A stretch of 64,000 nucleotides of DNA from Thiohalomonas denitrificans (GCF_900102855.1 NZ_FMWD01000002.1:310001-374000); one strand, 5' to 3'. Positions 19,287 through 28,690 are shown, numbered from the stretch's first letter. Notes: a model not told the origin generated them from the letters alone. A program made the numbers and translations.

Positions 19287-22200
19287 ATGGCGCGCATTGT
19301 TCTCATTACGGACGCTTGGGGACCGAAGTTCGGCGGCATCAACGCACTGAACACGGATCTGGCCAAGGCGTTAGGCGTCCTGCTGACGCCGACTACCGAG
19401 GTCCTCTGCGTAGTCCTGAAGGCTGAACCTGAAGACGTGGAGGACGCCCGCCGCAGCAATGTACATTTGCTCTCAATTGGCGCTAGTCGCGACCACGGCT
19501 TGTTCGAGGTTTCCCGTGCCACGGATGTGGTTAACGCGGTAGGTAAGGCCGATGGGGCGACGTGGTGGGTGGGGCACGACATCATCACCGGCGAATTGGC
19601 TGTCTCCCTGCCGGGTGCCGCCGGCTTCGGCCGCTCCGCCGTCATTCACCACATGAGCTACATCGATTATCAGTCCTATAAGCACGGTGCGGGACAGGAG
19701 GCCAAGAAGAAGTACGATCGGCAAAAGCACATATTCAAGGCCGCCGACCACGTCTTCGGGGTTGGGCCTCTGTTGTACGACCGCGTCTTGGACTTCCCGG
19801 GCTGCTCGGAGCAGAAGGTATCCATGCTGATCCCCGGCCTCGCCGAGATCGAGCCACAGCCACTCCCGCGTACCTTCAATGGAATGGTCTTCGGCCGCCT
19901 GGACCCGGAGAACGACCGCATCAAGCAGGGGAGGCTCGCAATCGCCGGCTTCGCAACAGCCTGCAAGAAGGCCTCTTCTCCGGGTGGTCCGGCCGCATTG
20001 CAGGGCGCCCGCCTTCACGTCATTGGCATCCCCGAGCCGGGAGGCGAGGAGGAACAGTCGTTGCGCCGTTTCGCTGCCGAAAAGGCCGGGCGCGTTCTCA
20101 TGCTGGTGCCGCTGCCCTATGACGACAGCCGCGCCTCCGTATTCGAGTCCTTGGCCCGCGCCAGCGTTGCCATGATGCTCTCCTGGCACGAGGGTTTCGG
20201 CTTGACCGGCTGGGAGGCTGTCGCAGCGCAGGTACCGCTCGTGGTCAGCCGTGGCACCGGCGTCTATCAGCTCGTCGATCAGAAGTTGGGTGGCGCCGGC
20301 CTCGGCTGCTTGGAGGTCATCGATGTGCGCGGCCAAGAGGAAGGGGAGGGTGAGGACAACTTCCAACAGCAGGACGAAGATGAGGTAGCCGCCGCCCTGC
20401 TGAGCATCGCTGCCGCTCCGGAGCGCGCAAAGCAGGATGCCCGTATGCTGCACGAATTGCTAAAGGAGCGGTGCGGCTTCACCTGGACCAATGCAGCCAG
20501 GAGCGTTGCCGAGGCCCTAGCCATCGCTCTCCCGGAGCGGACCCCCGCGCCTTTGCCGGCCTGCATCCCGGCCACAGATACCCCGGACTCCGTCCCTGCA
20601 GAGGCGACACCGCCGCAGCTCGACGACCTACTGGAGCTGCGTGAGCCCCGCTGGCAACCTGGCTGTGGGCTGGCCGAAAGTCAGCTCCTGCGTGCCGAGG
20701 AGCGCAGCGTCCCGTTTCACCCGTCGCGCCGCCCCCTGTTGGAAGAGGTACTGCACTGGGCGCAAGCGGACAGCCAGCCAGCGGTGGCCTTGCAGTTGCG
20801 CATTGGAAGCGGCGGTGCGGGAAAAACGCGGCTGATGCTGGAGGCATGCCACGAGCTCGAGGCGGCCGGCTGGCGTGCCGGCTTCCTGCAAAGTGGAGCC
20901 AACCAAGACCTCTCGCGACGCGCTGCAAACCTGATTGGCATATCCCCCCGCCTCTTAATCGTCGTCGACTACGCGGAGGCTCGCCGCCAGGAGGTCATCG
21001 AGCTGGTTAGGGCGGCCCTAAATGCGCCCCCAGAAAATCGAGTGCGCATTATGCTCCTGGCCCGCACCGCCGGTGACTGGTGGGACCACCTCCCGGAGGA
21101 CCATCCAGCCATCGATGGCTTTCTCACCGGGGGCGCCGTTACTGGCCCCTATCCATTAACGCCGGTACGACTGGAGGGTACCGAAAGGGAGGAGGTATTT
21201 CGCGAGGCACTGGCCGCCTTCGCCGAGCGACTGCACCGCGATTCGGCTGGCTGCCCGGTACCCGATCTGAGCGAACCACACTTCGGCCAGGTCCTATTCA
21301 TCCATTTAAGCGCCCTTGCCACCCTGTTCGGCGAACAGCCCGACACTGTCACCGGCCTGCTGGATGCCACATTGCGCCGGGAGCATCGCTATTGGCACCA
21401 GGCCGCGGCGGACGCCGAACTCAGGCCACTCGTCGCCGATGGCGTCGACCAAACCATGGCCCTCATCACCCTGGCGGGCGGGACCCGGAGCGCAGGCTCA
21501 ACGCGAGCCCTTGTCGCCGCCGCGCCCATACTTCACCACTGCACCGACGCGGAAAAGCAGACCGTATTCCGGCTGCTGGGTGCCTTCTATCCACTACGGG
21601 GGGGTATCGACGCTCTACGTCCGGACCTGCTAGGGGAGCGGCTCGTGGTAAAGGAACTCATCAAAGACGACGAGCTGCTGGATGTCGTCCTGTGCGCTGG
21701 CGCCGACGAACAAGTGGCGAGGAGCGCCCTGACGGTCCTGACCCGTATGGCCCGCACCAACGCCACCGATGAAGAGTGGCTGCGCCGAGGCCTGGAGCGC
21801 CACCTGGAGGCGCAGGCGCAAAGCGCCGTGGACATCGCCATCGAGATTGGCGATCCCATTGGCCGGATAATGGCCGCCGTGCTGGAACAGAGCCCCAAGG
21901 GCAGGCAGCACCAGGTCGCCATGCACCTGAATCTACCGCGCGCGACCGTTTCCTTAAGGGAGTTGGCCCTCGTCGCCGCGCGGGTCAGGGTCAATCGGTT
22001 GGCGGACAAGGGCCGGCCCCGTGGCCAAAAAGCCGTTGTCCAGCTCTTCAAAGCCTATCTGGAGTTGGGCAAGCGGCTAGGCGACGTCGGAAATCACGAA
22101 GAAGCAGTCGATGCGTGCCGGCGCGCCCTAGAACTTTTGCAAACGAGGGCCCGCCGCGACTGGCAGACCGAGGCCATGGCTGCCAGTGCGGAAGGCAACC

Positions 22201-23612
22201 TTGCCGTCAATTTGCGGAATATCGGCTCTTATGAGAATGCGCTTGTATACGCCGAAAAGGTCTATGTGACGTTTCGCAACCTGGCCGCCGCCCGACCCGA
22301 TGCCTTCCGCGCCAACCTAGCGGTCTCGCTTAACACCTTCGCCAATCGCCTGAGCGAACTCGGGCGCTACGAGGAGGCCTTGACGCGGGCCCAGGAGGCC
22401 TATGACCTCTACGAGGAGTTGGCTGCTGCCCAACCCGATGCCTTTCGTGCCAACCTGGCGGGCTCGCTCCAGAATCTCGCCAATCGCCTGGGCGAACTCG
22501 GGCGCTACGAGAAGGCCTTGGAGCGGGCCCAGGAGGCCTATGACATCTACGAGGAGTTGGCGGCCGCCCGACCCGATGCCTTTCGCGCCAATCTGGCGGC
22601 CTCGCTCAACACCCTGGCCAATTACCTGGGCGACCTAGGGCGCTACAAGGAGGCCTTGACGCGGACCGAGGAGGCCTATGACATCTTCGAGGAGTTGGCT
22701 GCTGCCCGACCCGATGCTTTCCGCGCCGAACTGGCGGGCTTGCTCAACAACCTGGCCAATCGCCTGGACGACCTCGGACGCTACGAGGAAGCCTTGGAGC
22801 GGGCCCAGGAGGCCTATGACATCTACGAGGAGTTGGCGGCCGCCCGACCCGATGCTTTCCGCGCCGAACTGGCAATGTCGCTCAACAATTTCGCTACTTG
22901 CCTGAGCGACCTCGGGCGGTATGAGGAGGCCTTAGCCCGCACCCAGGAGGCCTATGGTATCTATGAGGGGTTAGCCGCCGCCCGACCCAATGTCTTCAGC
23001 ACCGACGTAGCAATGTCGCTCAGCAATCTCGCCTGTCACCTCAGCGACTTGGGGCGCTACGGGGATGCCGTGGCGCGCGCCAAAGAGGCGCACACCATAA
23101 GCGCGGAATTGGAGCAGATCCGTCCGATGGTCTCGCACGAATTGACCGCAGGCACCGGCGCCAACTACGCACATGCACTCATACGCCATGGCCGCGCAGC
23201 CGAAGCAGCCAAGCTAGCTCGCGCCTCCACGACCCGCTACGAACAGCTCCGCGCCGGTCCACGCGGCGGTGTCGTTGCACCTGAATTTGCCGGTTGCCTT
23301 GCGATCCTAGCCGAGGCCCTGCTCATCACGGGGGAGCACGACACGGCGCTCCGGCACAGCCGGGATGCCTGCGATATCTGGTCTTCGGTGCTTGAGTCCC
23401 GGTCGGGGCTCTTCGAGGACCGAGTGGCGTTCGCCTGGGCTATCCGCGCCCGTTGCGAAGAGGCCTCTGGAGAACGTGCAGAATTGCATCAGAGTGCTGG
23501 CCGTGGTTTGCGGCATTTCGAAGCGGACCTGGCACGGCGTCCCCGCCCATTGACACCGCACATGTCCGAGGTCCAGGGGCACCTGCTGCGGCTCATCGAA
23601 CCGATCTCGTAG
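19287..23612 (+). CDS. Glycosyltransferase-STAND ATPase-TPR fusion protein
   Basis: A 1441-residue single-gene unit. Residues 1-420 form a GT4-type glycosyltransferase with GRLDPEN (about 200) and an intact EX7E motif (E302, E310 in HEGFGLTGWE). Residues about 480-800 form a STAND-like P-loop ATPase with Walker A GSGGAGKT (507-514) and Walker B LLIVVDY (556-562). A helical region follows, then at least six TPR-like repeats of 46 residues (about 990-1270) and a C-terminal helical tail. The order effector, ATP switch, repeat sensor is that of STAND immune proteins such as Avs, where the repeats recognise a phage protein and the N-terminus is the toxic effector. A glycosyltransferase effector is unusual. 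Its position beside a type I restriction locus supports a defence role. There are no signal peptides or membrane helices. Confidence 0.85.
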   Translation: MARIVLITDAWGPKFGGINALNTDLAKALGVLLTPTTEVLCVVLKAEPEDVEDARRSNVHLLSIGASRDHGLFEVSRATDVVNAVGKADGATWWVGHDIITGELAVSLPGAAGFGRSAVIHHMSYIDYQSYKHGAGQEAKKKYDRQKHIFKAADHVFGVGPLLYDRVLDFPGCSEQKVSMLIPGLAEIEPQPLPRTFNGMVFGRLDPENDRIKQGRLAIAGFATACKKASSPGGPAALQGARLHVIGIPEPGGEEEQSLRRFAAEKAGRVLMLVPLPYDDSRASVFESLARASVAMMLSWHEGFGLTGWEAVAAQVPLVVSRGTGVYQLVDQKLGGAGLGCLEVIDVRGQEEGEGEDNFQQQDEDEVAAALLSIAAAPERAKQDARMLHELLKERCGFTWTNAARSVAEALAIALPERTPAPLPACIPATDTPDSVPAEATPPQLDDLLELREPRWQPGCGLAESQLLRAEERSVPFHPSRRPLLEEVLHWAQADSQPAVALQLRIGSGGAGKTRLMLEACHELEAAGWRAGFLQSGANQDLSRRAANLIGISPRLLIVVDYAEARRQEVIELVRAALNAPPENRVRIMLLARTAGDWWDHLPEDHPAIDGFLTGGAVTGPYPLTPVRLEGTEREEVFREALAAFAERLHRDSAGCPVPDLSEPHFGQVLFIHLSALATLFGEQPDTVTGLLDATLRREHRYWHQAAADAELRPLVADGVDQTMALITLAGGTRSAGSTRALVAAAPILHHCTDAEKQTVFRLLGAFYPLRGGIDALRPDLLGERLVVKELIKDDELLDVVLCAGADEQVARSALTVLTRMARTNATDEEWLRRGLERHLEAQAQSAVDIAIEIGDPIGRIMAAVLEQSPKGRQHQVAMHLNLPRATVSLRELALVAARVRVNRLADKGRPRGQKAVVQLFKAYLELGKRLGDVGNHEEAVDACRRALELLQTRARRDWQTEAMAASAEGNLAVNLRNIGSYENALVYAEKVYVTFRNLAAARPDAFRANLAVSLNTFANRLSELGRYEEALTRAQEAYDLYEELAAAQPDAFRANLAGSLQNLANRLGELGRYEKALERAQEAYDIYEELAAARPDAFRANLAASLNTLANYLGDLGRYKEALTRTEEAYDIFEELAAARPDAFRAELAGLLNNLANRLDDLGRYEEALERAQEAYDIYEELAAARPDAFRAELAMSLNNFATCLSDLGRYEEALARTQEAYGIYEGLAAARPNVFSTDVAMSLSNLACHLSDLGRYGDAVARAKEAHTISAELEQIRPMVSHELTAGTGANYAHALIRHGRAAEAAKLARASTTRYEQLRAGPRGGVVAPEFAGCLAILAEALLITGEHDTALRHSRDACDIWSSVLESRSGLFEDRVAFAWAIRARCEEASGERAELHQSAGRGLRHFEADLARRPRPLTPHMSEVQGHLLRLIEPIS
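22261..23088 (+). repeat. Six 138-bp coding repeats (TPR units)
   Basis: Six in-frame units of 138 bp (46 codons) encode the pattern YEELAAARPDAFRANLA...LGRYEEAL. Central units are nearly identical at DNA level and outer units are more diverged. This suggests recent unit duplication or conversion, which would change the length of the sensor domain. Confidence 0.85.
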
Positions 23613-24128
23613 CATACGACCACCCCGCCGGGTGGTTCGCGGTAGAGAGTGACGATGACCTTGGCGTCGCTTCGACCGCTACGCGGCCCACCGGACCTAA
23701 GGCTACGCGAGTAGCGTATCCCCACCTGAGCAGCCACCTCACACCCTTCATGGCCGTGCGCCGCGCCAGTTCGACCACCCATAAATGGGGACAGACCATG
23801 GGTCTCCGGCCTTGCAAACGGCTGCTCCTGACCTTGGTGGTAAGCGGCCCGGAGAACACGCTCATCCGGCCCCTGGCCTCTAAAAAGGCCCGGCTCAGGC
23901 GCCCGCAAAAGCGTCCCACCCTGGGCCGGTCCTAGGCGGAAATATCGCGCCGCCTTTGTGGGTCGCTTGGCGTTCACTCTTCGTAGTACCGAGGTCGCCA
24001 ACCTGTCCCATCAACTCGCTTCGTCCGAGGTAGGTAGTCCTAATCTCGAATGGTCCTGGAACTTCAGCGACAGATTGGCTCTCTTTGCAAGACCCGCCTG
24101 CGGAGTTGTGAGAGCGCTCATCATACTT
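23613..24128. other. Gap downstream of the STAND gene
   Basis: A 7-bp hairpin (ACCACCC / GGGTGGT) just after the STAND stop may act in termination, although no T run follows. The rest of this 516-bp stretch has open frames on both strands but none with recognisable protein character. Confidence 0.35.
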
Positions 24129-24230
24129 ATGGCAACAATTGAAAAGCGAGTGACCGACGACTGCCAGACCCGCTGTCGGGTCAAGGTCCGCGTGCGCGGC
24201 TATCCGCCGCACAGCATCCCGCCCAGCTAG
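24129..24230 (+). pseudogene. N-terminal fragment of a second tyrosine integrase
   Basis: The frame starts MATIEKRVTDD and continues with RVKVRVRGYPP, the typical beginning of a tyrosine-recombinase arm-binding domain. It stops after 33 codons and nothing of the core-binding or catalytic domains follows. It is a relic of another integrative element. Confidence 0.6.
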
Positions 24231-24337
24231 TTACCCCCTAGCTGGTCGTCTCGGCAAGGACCTCTACTTTTCTCTACCACTTGAACTGACTCCGGCCGAG
24301 TGAGCCATCCGTGGCTCAGCCCTTGTAGGCACCTCCT

Positions 24338-24970
24338 TTAGCTTTCGGAGCCGCGGTGCGGAACGAAAAAATTGCACCAGCGGGGAGCCGACTCCCAAAG
24401 ATTCGTGGGAGTTTTCGGTTGTCCCACCATGCAATGGCCGACTCCGGGGCTTCCTGTGCGGGTAAAGTGTTTGCAGCTTCGGCACTGGACCTGCTCGGGG
24501 CGGGGGATGAGTCTGCCGTGGCGACGGTTGTCGCACCACGGACACCCCTCCACCCGCATGGGTTTCCAAAGCCAGACAGGGCCACAGCCAGCACAGACTG
24601 CCGGGTGGGTGTAGTGCGACGGACGTCTCCCCGCCTCGATAAGGCAGCGGTCTGCCACCAAGCGAGCAAAACCCCGCAGCTCATCGTCCGTTATCTTGCC
24701 TTTTTGCCAGTCGCTGACGTCCGACCCGCTCATGCGTTCGCGGATTTGGCTCGGCTCAACGGTGAGCCCCTCGCACGCCAATTTGAGAGCTTCGTTGAGT
24801 GAAACGCTCGACTCGGCAGGATGGCGAGGCAACTGCTCCGGGGGAAGTGGGGTAGGCGGGGTATATGCCTGAATTTCCGCCTGTTTTTCCGTCCCCCCGG
24901 CCATGGTATGCCGGGGGGCATGGGGGATGTAAGATGCCCCCATCCGGTTCAGAACCTCGGCAAAACTCAT
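24338..24970 (-). CDS. Zinc-finger protein of the element A replication module
   Basis: A 210-residue protein with a variable N-terminus beginning MSFAEVLNRMG. A TubC-docking-like helical segment (about 70-120) is followed by three CxxC pairs: CAGC, CPWC and CRSCKHF. Such proteins follow DUF927 ATPases in P4-like islands; their job is unknown but zinc and nucleic-acid binding is likely. The ATG overlaps the DUF927 stop as ATGA. A frame upstream of that ATG is open but lies inside the DUF927 gene. A decayed copy is present near the integrase. Confidence 0.7.
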   Translation of the reverse strand: MSFAEVLNRMGASYIPHAPRHTMAGGTEKQAEIQAYTPPTPLPPEQLPRHPAESSVSLNEALKLACEGLTVEPSQIRERMSGSDVSDWQKGKITDDELRGFARLVADRCLIEAGRRPSHYTHPAVCAGCGPVWLWKPMRVEGCPWCDNRRHGRLIPRPEQVQCRSCKHFTRTGSPGVGHCMVGQPKTPTNLWESAPRWCNFFVPHRGSES

Positions 24971-26862
24971 AATGCCTCCTCCGAGCCGGGGCGAATGATA
25001 TAGAACCGTTTCGACTGGCCTCCGAGCCAAACCTTCTTGGAACGCTTCCCTTTCTCGCGCTCGACGATCCATCCGGCTCTATCGAGGGCGTCTGCTATCC
25101 GGTGCGGATCAAATCCGGGCGCGGCGTCTTTCAGGCCCGCCGAGTTGAGTAGCCACTGGCGCTCTTCCCCGATGTCCCTCCAATACCCAGCGCGATCTCG
25201 CACCGAGTCGCTAGAATGGATCGCTGAAAACCGGCTATCTCCATGGCGCGCGATGAACTCCTGAACGTTGCGAAGGATCTGCCGGTCCTCCGTTAATCCG
25301 TCTCCGCGGTATCGGCGCCACATCTGGTAGGCCTCGATTGCGGCTTCCATAGCCTCCCCGGCGCGCCACCCGGTAATGCCGTACTCGGTCGCCAATTCCC
25401 CGGCCATTCCAACCAGAGCGAAGATGGCAGCGGCCCGCCCCTCAATACCGCTCTCCGACTGAAAACCAGGCAGAGTCGAAGTCCCTGCCCACCATTCAGC
25501 TAAATCTCGATCATGAGCCAACAGGTGCTCCACAAATGCAGGTCCTGCATGGCCGTGGTGCTGGTCGGTCGCCCTTTTCATCGCATCCGCGAAAGCTCGC
25601 CCGTTAGCAAACTGGTGGAGCTCATCGAAAACGCCGTGGGCCCGATCTGTCACAGGGAGGTCAAGTAGGCGTGCCCCCTGCCCAGCCTTGGGCTGGCGCC
25701 CAGCCTCACCCATATGAGCTGCAAAAGAACGCTCACCACTCGAAAGTGCCACAAGGCGCCAACGGGCCGATTTTCTCGCTCGCCCCGCGCGGTTGGCGCG
25801 CTGCTTCCCTTGGCCGTTGGCGAGGGCATAGATAATGGAGCCGACATCACGGGGGTCGGACTCGCTGATCTCGTCCAGCGGCAGGAAAGTATCGTTCAGC
25901 GCGGCCGCAGTCCCCTCCATGCCGTTACTCGTTGCACGCCACGTGCGAACGTAATTCGGACCACCCCAAACACTCGCGGCCGCCTGGAGGGCGGTGGTTT
26001 TCCCTAAACTGGAGTCACCCACAAAGTGAATGCCCGCGCCGCCGCTCTCCTGCTGTTTCGCCAAGCGCAACAGCGGTCCGGAAAAGGCTGCCGATAAAGC
26101 CAAAACCAAAACCGGATTATCCCCGCACGGCTCAGCCACATTGGTACGCCAGGACTCCAGGGTGCCGCGCCGCGTGTAGGCATCGTGCTCTGGATGCTCC
26201 GATTGATACCTCACGCTATCGTCACCGATGGTCCCCTGCGGGAGGACGAAAGATTTGCCATCCAAATGCCAGCCCGTCCGGGTGGCCGCAATCATGCGAG
26301 GTTCCGGAAACTGCTCCATGAGCCAGCGGCTCAGATAGCTACGATTCGAAGGGTCGATTCGAACGCCCATGTCCAACAGCTCACGCCGGATTTCCTCACC
26401 ACTCCCGGCCAGCATGGAGAGAGGTGCCGCCCACTCCCGCCATGCGCCGCTAGAAGTTTTGAAGCGAAGCAACAATCCGTGATTATTGCCGTACTCGCCC
26501 TCGGTGAGGGCGATGGCATGGATGGGGGTACAGATCCAGAAGTCGATGGGCTCCGGATCATCACCCCGCCCCCAGCCATGCCAATAGAGCCCCGGGGGCA
26601 TGAGCTTTTCACCCAACATGAGCGACTCGTCGTGGACGGCAAAGCTAGGCCGATCGATCGCAGGTTCGGAAGGGTTGTCAGGATGAGGGTCCGGGGTAAC
26701 AGCCTCGATTAGTGCCCCCCCGTCCCCCGAGACTGAAAAGCCCAGGGGGCGGCGCAAACCCGCGTCAGAGTGCGTTCTCCCCTCGGCTCCCCCCTTCCCC
26801 TCAGCTTCCTGGCGTACCTGTTCTGCGGGGAGTGTCGGCTGGTTAACGGAACCCTTAGTCAT
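24967..26862 (-). CDS. DUF927 domain ATPase/helicase of element A
   Basis: A 631-residue protein with a poorly conserved N-terminus (1-50), a DUF927 region and a P-loop ATPase core. Walker A is GDSSLGKTT (about 285) and the acidic Walker B is LPLDEISE (about 330), followed by SSGERSFAAHMGEAG. DUF927 proteins accompany TOPRIM primases in islands and plasmids and probably act as the replicative helicase. The start overlaps the primase stop, and its stop overlaps the next start, so the three genes form one tightly coupled operon. Confidence 0.85.
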   Translation of the reverse strand: MTKGSVNQPTLPAEQVRQEAEGKGGAEGRTHSDAGLRRPLGFSVSGDGGALIEAVTPDPHPDNPSEPAIDRPSFAVHDESLMLGEKLMPPGLYWHGWGRGDDPEPIDFWICTPIHAIALTEGEYGNNHGLLLRFKTSSGAWREWAAPLSMLAGSGEEIRRELLDMGVRIDPSNRSYLSRWLMEQFPEPRMIAATRTGWHLDGKSFVLPQGTIGDDSVRYQSEHPEHDAYTRRGTLESWRTNVAEPCGDNPVLVLALSAAFSGPLLRLAKQQESGGAGIHFVGDSSLGKTTALQAAASVWGGPNYVRTWRATSNGMEGTAAALNDTFLPLDEISESDPRDVGSIIYALANGQGKQRANRAGRARKSARWRLVALSSGERSFAAHMGEAGRQPKAGQGARLLDLPVTDRAHGVFDELHQFANGRAFADAMKRATDQHHGHAGPAFVEHLLAHDRDLAEWWAGTSTLPGFQSESGIEGRAAAIFALVGMAGELATEYGITGWRAGEAMEAAIEAYQMWRRYRGDGLTEDRQILRNVQEFIARHGDSRFSAIHSSDSVRDRAGYWRDIGEERQWLLNSAGLKDAAPGFDPHRIADALDRAGWIVEREKGKRSKKVWLGGQSKRFYIIRPGSEEAL

Positions 26863-27748
26863 GAGCCACCTCCGCTTCGTACCACAGTGCCGCCAGGTCG
26901 TTGAAGTCCGTCAGGTCATCGGGCGCGTTCGGCGGCCACGAAGGGAAAATAGCTTTCCCCCCTATGGCATGTGCGGCCTCCATCGCCTTTTGGACACCCG
27001 GGTTCCCCCGGGTCTGACGGTCGTCATCGCCAGCGATAATGATCTCCGCCTGGGGACTACAGCTACAGATGGCCAGTGCGACACGCTTGAGGTTGCCGGC
27101 ATCGATTGCCGCCAGCACGAGCGCATCGGGATTATCTCCGGCCAGAGTGCGGCCGGTGGCCCACCCTTCACAGATAATCACCTGTCCCATCGAAAGGTCG
27201 CCCGCAACCGGGATAAAGCCCCCCTTTTTCCGACCGCCCGGGAGTAGCCTTTTGCTGCCATCCTCTCGAATAAATTGAAGCGATATGATCCGTTTGCGGG
27301 TATCGGTGACCGGAAGGACGAGAGCGCTTTTGTAAATACGCGCAATACCAGCCGTAATCCCCTTGCGCATCAGGTATGGGTGAAGGTTGGTCGCAGGGAG
27401 AGAGTCGTTCCAGAGTGCCACCGCACGGCGGGCCGCCTGGGCCTGCTTTTCCCGGCGTTCTTTTTCAAGCCGTTCCTTGGTATGGGCAGCTTGGCGACGC
27501 AGGGCGAGCCTGTCAGTCCGGGACAATCGACCTTGAGCTTTGGGGTGCCAAAGTTTATAAAGCCCAGTCGAAAAATCGCCGAAACACCCACCGAGACCGT
27601 CCTGAAATAACACGCACCACCCTGCCTGATTTTTCCGGGACTTGCCTTCTCCCGGAAACCGGTGGATTTTGCCAGGCTCAACCGTGGCGGGGGGCTCCAA
27701 ACCAGCGTCACGGATGGCGTCCAAGAACTCCAACATGAGATCCGACAT
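26855..27748 (-). CDS. TOPRIM-domain primase-like protein of element A
   Basis: A 297-residue protein with a short N-terminal zinc-less primase-like region, a basic helical stretch (about 85-110), and a TOPRIM domain. The conserved glutamate is in IICEGWATG and the aspartates are in IAGDDD. This is the DUF7146/TOPRIM form often found after alpA regulators in satellite-type islands, where it would prime replication of the excised circle. It overlaps the downstream DUF927 start by 8 bp. Confidence 0.85.
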   Translation of the reverse strand: MSDLMLEFLDAIRDAGLEPPATVEPGKIHRFPGEGKSRKNQAGWCVLFQDGLGGCFGDFSTGLYKLWHPKAQGRLSRTDRLALRRQAAHTKERLEKERREKQAQAARRAVALWNDSLPATNLHPYLMRKGITAGIARIYKSALVLPVTDTRKRIISLQFIREDGSKRLLPGGRKKGGFIPVAGDLSMGQVIICEGWATGRTLAGDNPDALVLAAIDAGNLKRVALAICSCSPQAEIIIAGDDDRQTRGNPGVQKAMEAAHAIGGKAIFPSWPPNAPDDLTDFNDLAALWYEAEVAHD

Positions 27749-27760
27749 GTCGCAGCCTCC

Positions 27761-27976
27761 TTATTCCGACGTCCAGCCAGTCGGATCGCTGCACCAGCGG
27801 TTGATCTCATCTTCGCGCCAACCCACGGCACGGGCGCCGAGGCGTACCGCAGCCGGGAAACGGTCTTGGGCGATGTAGTTGTAGAGAGTGCTTTTACTCA
27901 GAGCCGTCCGCTTACACACATCACGGAGGCGGAGGAAACGAAGGGTATTCGGATTGCAGCTGGCCGCACCAGTCAT
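27761..27976 (-). CDS. AlpA-family excisionase/regulator
   Basis: A 71-residue winged-helix DNA-binding protein with LRLRDVCKRTALSKSTLYNYIAQDRFPAAVRLG, the AlpA/MerR-like pattern (shown here in three parts: LRLRDVC, SKSTLYNYI, FPAAVRLG). AlpA activates integrase expression and promotes excision in P4-like islands. The ATG at 27976 is preferred because GAGGAGAACTCTT precedes it; an in-frame ATG 17 codons upstream lacks a ribosome site. It heads the replication operon, 12 bp before the primase. Confidence 0.85.
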   Translation of the reverse strand: MTGAASCNPNTLRFLRLRDVCKRTALSKSTLYNYIAQDRFPAAVRLGARAVGWREDEINRWCSDPTGWTSE

Positions 27977-28609
27977 AAGAGTTCTCCTCTTCTTAGACTC
28001 GGCCAGCTCTTGGGCGCAACTAGACACAGGAAGCCGGCCGAGCGATTTTTAATCGTCGACTCGTTTCGCTGTCCTGCGTCCAGTCCGCTCGCGCACAATG
28101 GTGCGCGAATCGGTCGCCCGCTCCATGTAACGCCGTATCCTCCCGGCGCACGAGCGACCTTTTTTCAAACTACAATCAACTTCCTCGTAGTGCAACCCCC
28201 TTTTTTGGACCTGACTGGTCTGGCAACAAACACAAGGGGTATATCTGGGGGTTATGCTAAAAAACCCAACAAAGCGAGGACTTCTGCGGATATTGCGGAT
28301 TCTGCGTGGTAGGGGGTGGCTTCCGCCCCAACTACCTGCCCTTCCTGCGTCGGCTCACCGAAGCCAAGCTGGCGGGTGTGGTGGATCATCAGGGGAGGCT
28401 ACCTGTTGAGCTCCGTGTCGCGACGGAACGGCCGAGCCCGAAGGACTCGACGGCCTTCTGGTGGAGGGCTCGACGGCTTTCTGGTCGCCGGCATGCGGTC
28501 TGTACGGCCCGTGCGCCGGGTTCGGGTCGTGTCCGTGCCTTGTTGGCCACCAGATCCTGCACCGTGGGGGACTTCGCCTGAGATTGCTGCTCTGGGGGGG
28601 TACTCATGA
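27977..28609. other. Gap between alpA and the right end of element A
   Basis: This region should hold the alpA promoter and possibly the replication origin. Visible structure is a 7-bp hairpin near 28090 (CGCGCAC AATG GTGCGCG) and a short run of GCGGAT-type repeats near 28285. At 28323-28370 a 48-bp piece matches hsdR. No complete gene is recognisable. Confidence 0.4.
28323..28370 (+). pseudogene. 48-bp fragment matching the hsdR coding sequence
   Basis: The stretch encodes NYLPFLRRLTEAKL, matching HYLPFLRRLTEAKL in HsdR (near 15523-15570), with one inserted base and three substitutions. Neither flank matches hsdR further. It is a stray copy 12.8 kb away from the source. Confidence 0.75.
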
Positions 28610-28633
28610 AGAAGTTGCGACCATGTTGCGACC
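28610..28633 (+). repeat. Probable integrase arm sites, right end of element A
   Basis: The 24 bp are identical to the block at 6837-6860 and contain two GTTGCGACC units 11 bp apart. They lie 57 bp inside the attachment copy shared with element B. Confidence 0.55.
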
Positions 28634-28690
28634 GAACAGGAAAATACCTGATCTTACGTCTTGGTTAATTGAAGCAACCTATTGATTTTA

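Noticed and set aside
22261..23088. Regular DNA repeats resembling a CRISPR array or minisatellite
   Set aside because: The 138-bp units are in frame within a long gene and encode TPR-like helices; there are no short repeats with unique spacers.
24301..24318. Terminator after the zinc-finger gene (TGAGCCA / TGGCTCA hairpin)
   Set aside because: The stem is short, has no T run on either strand, and cannot be told from chance.
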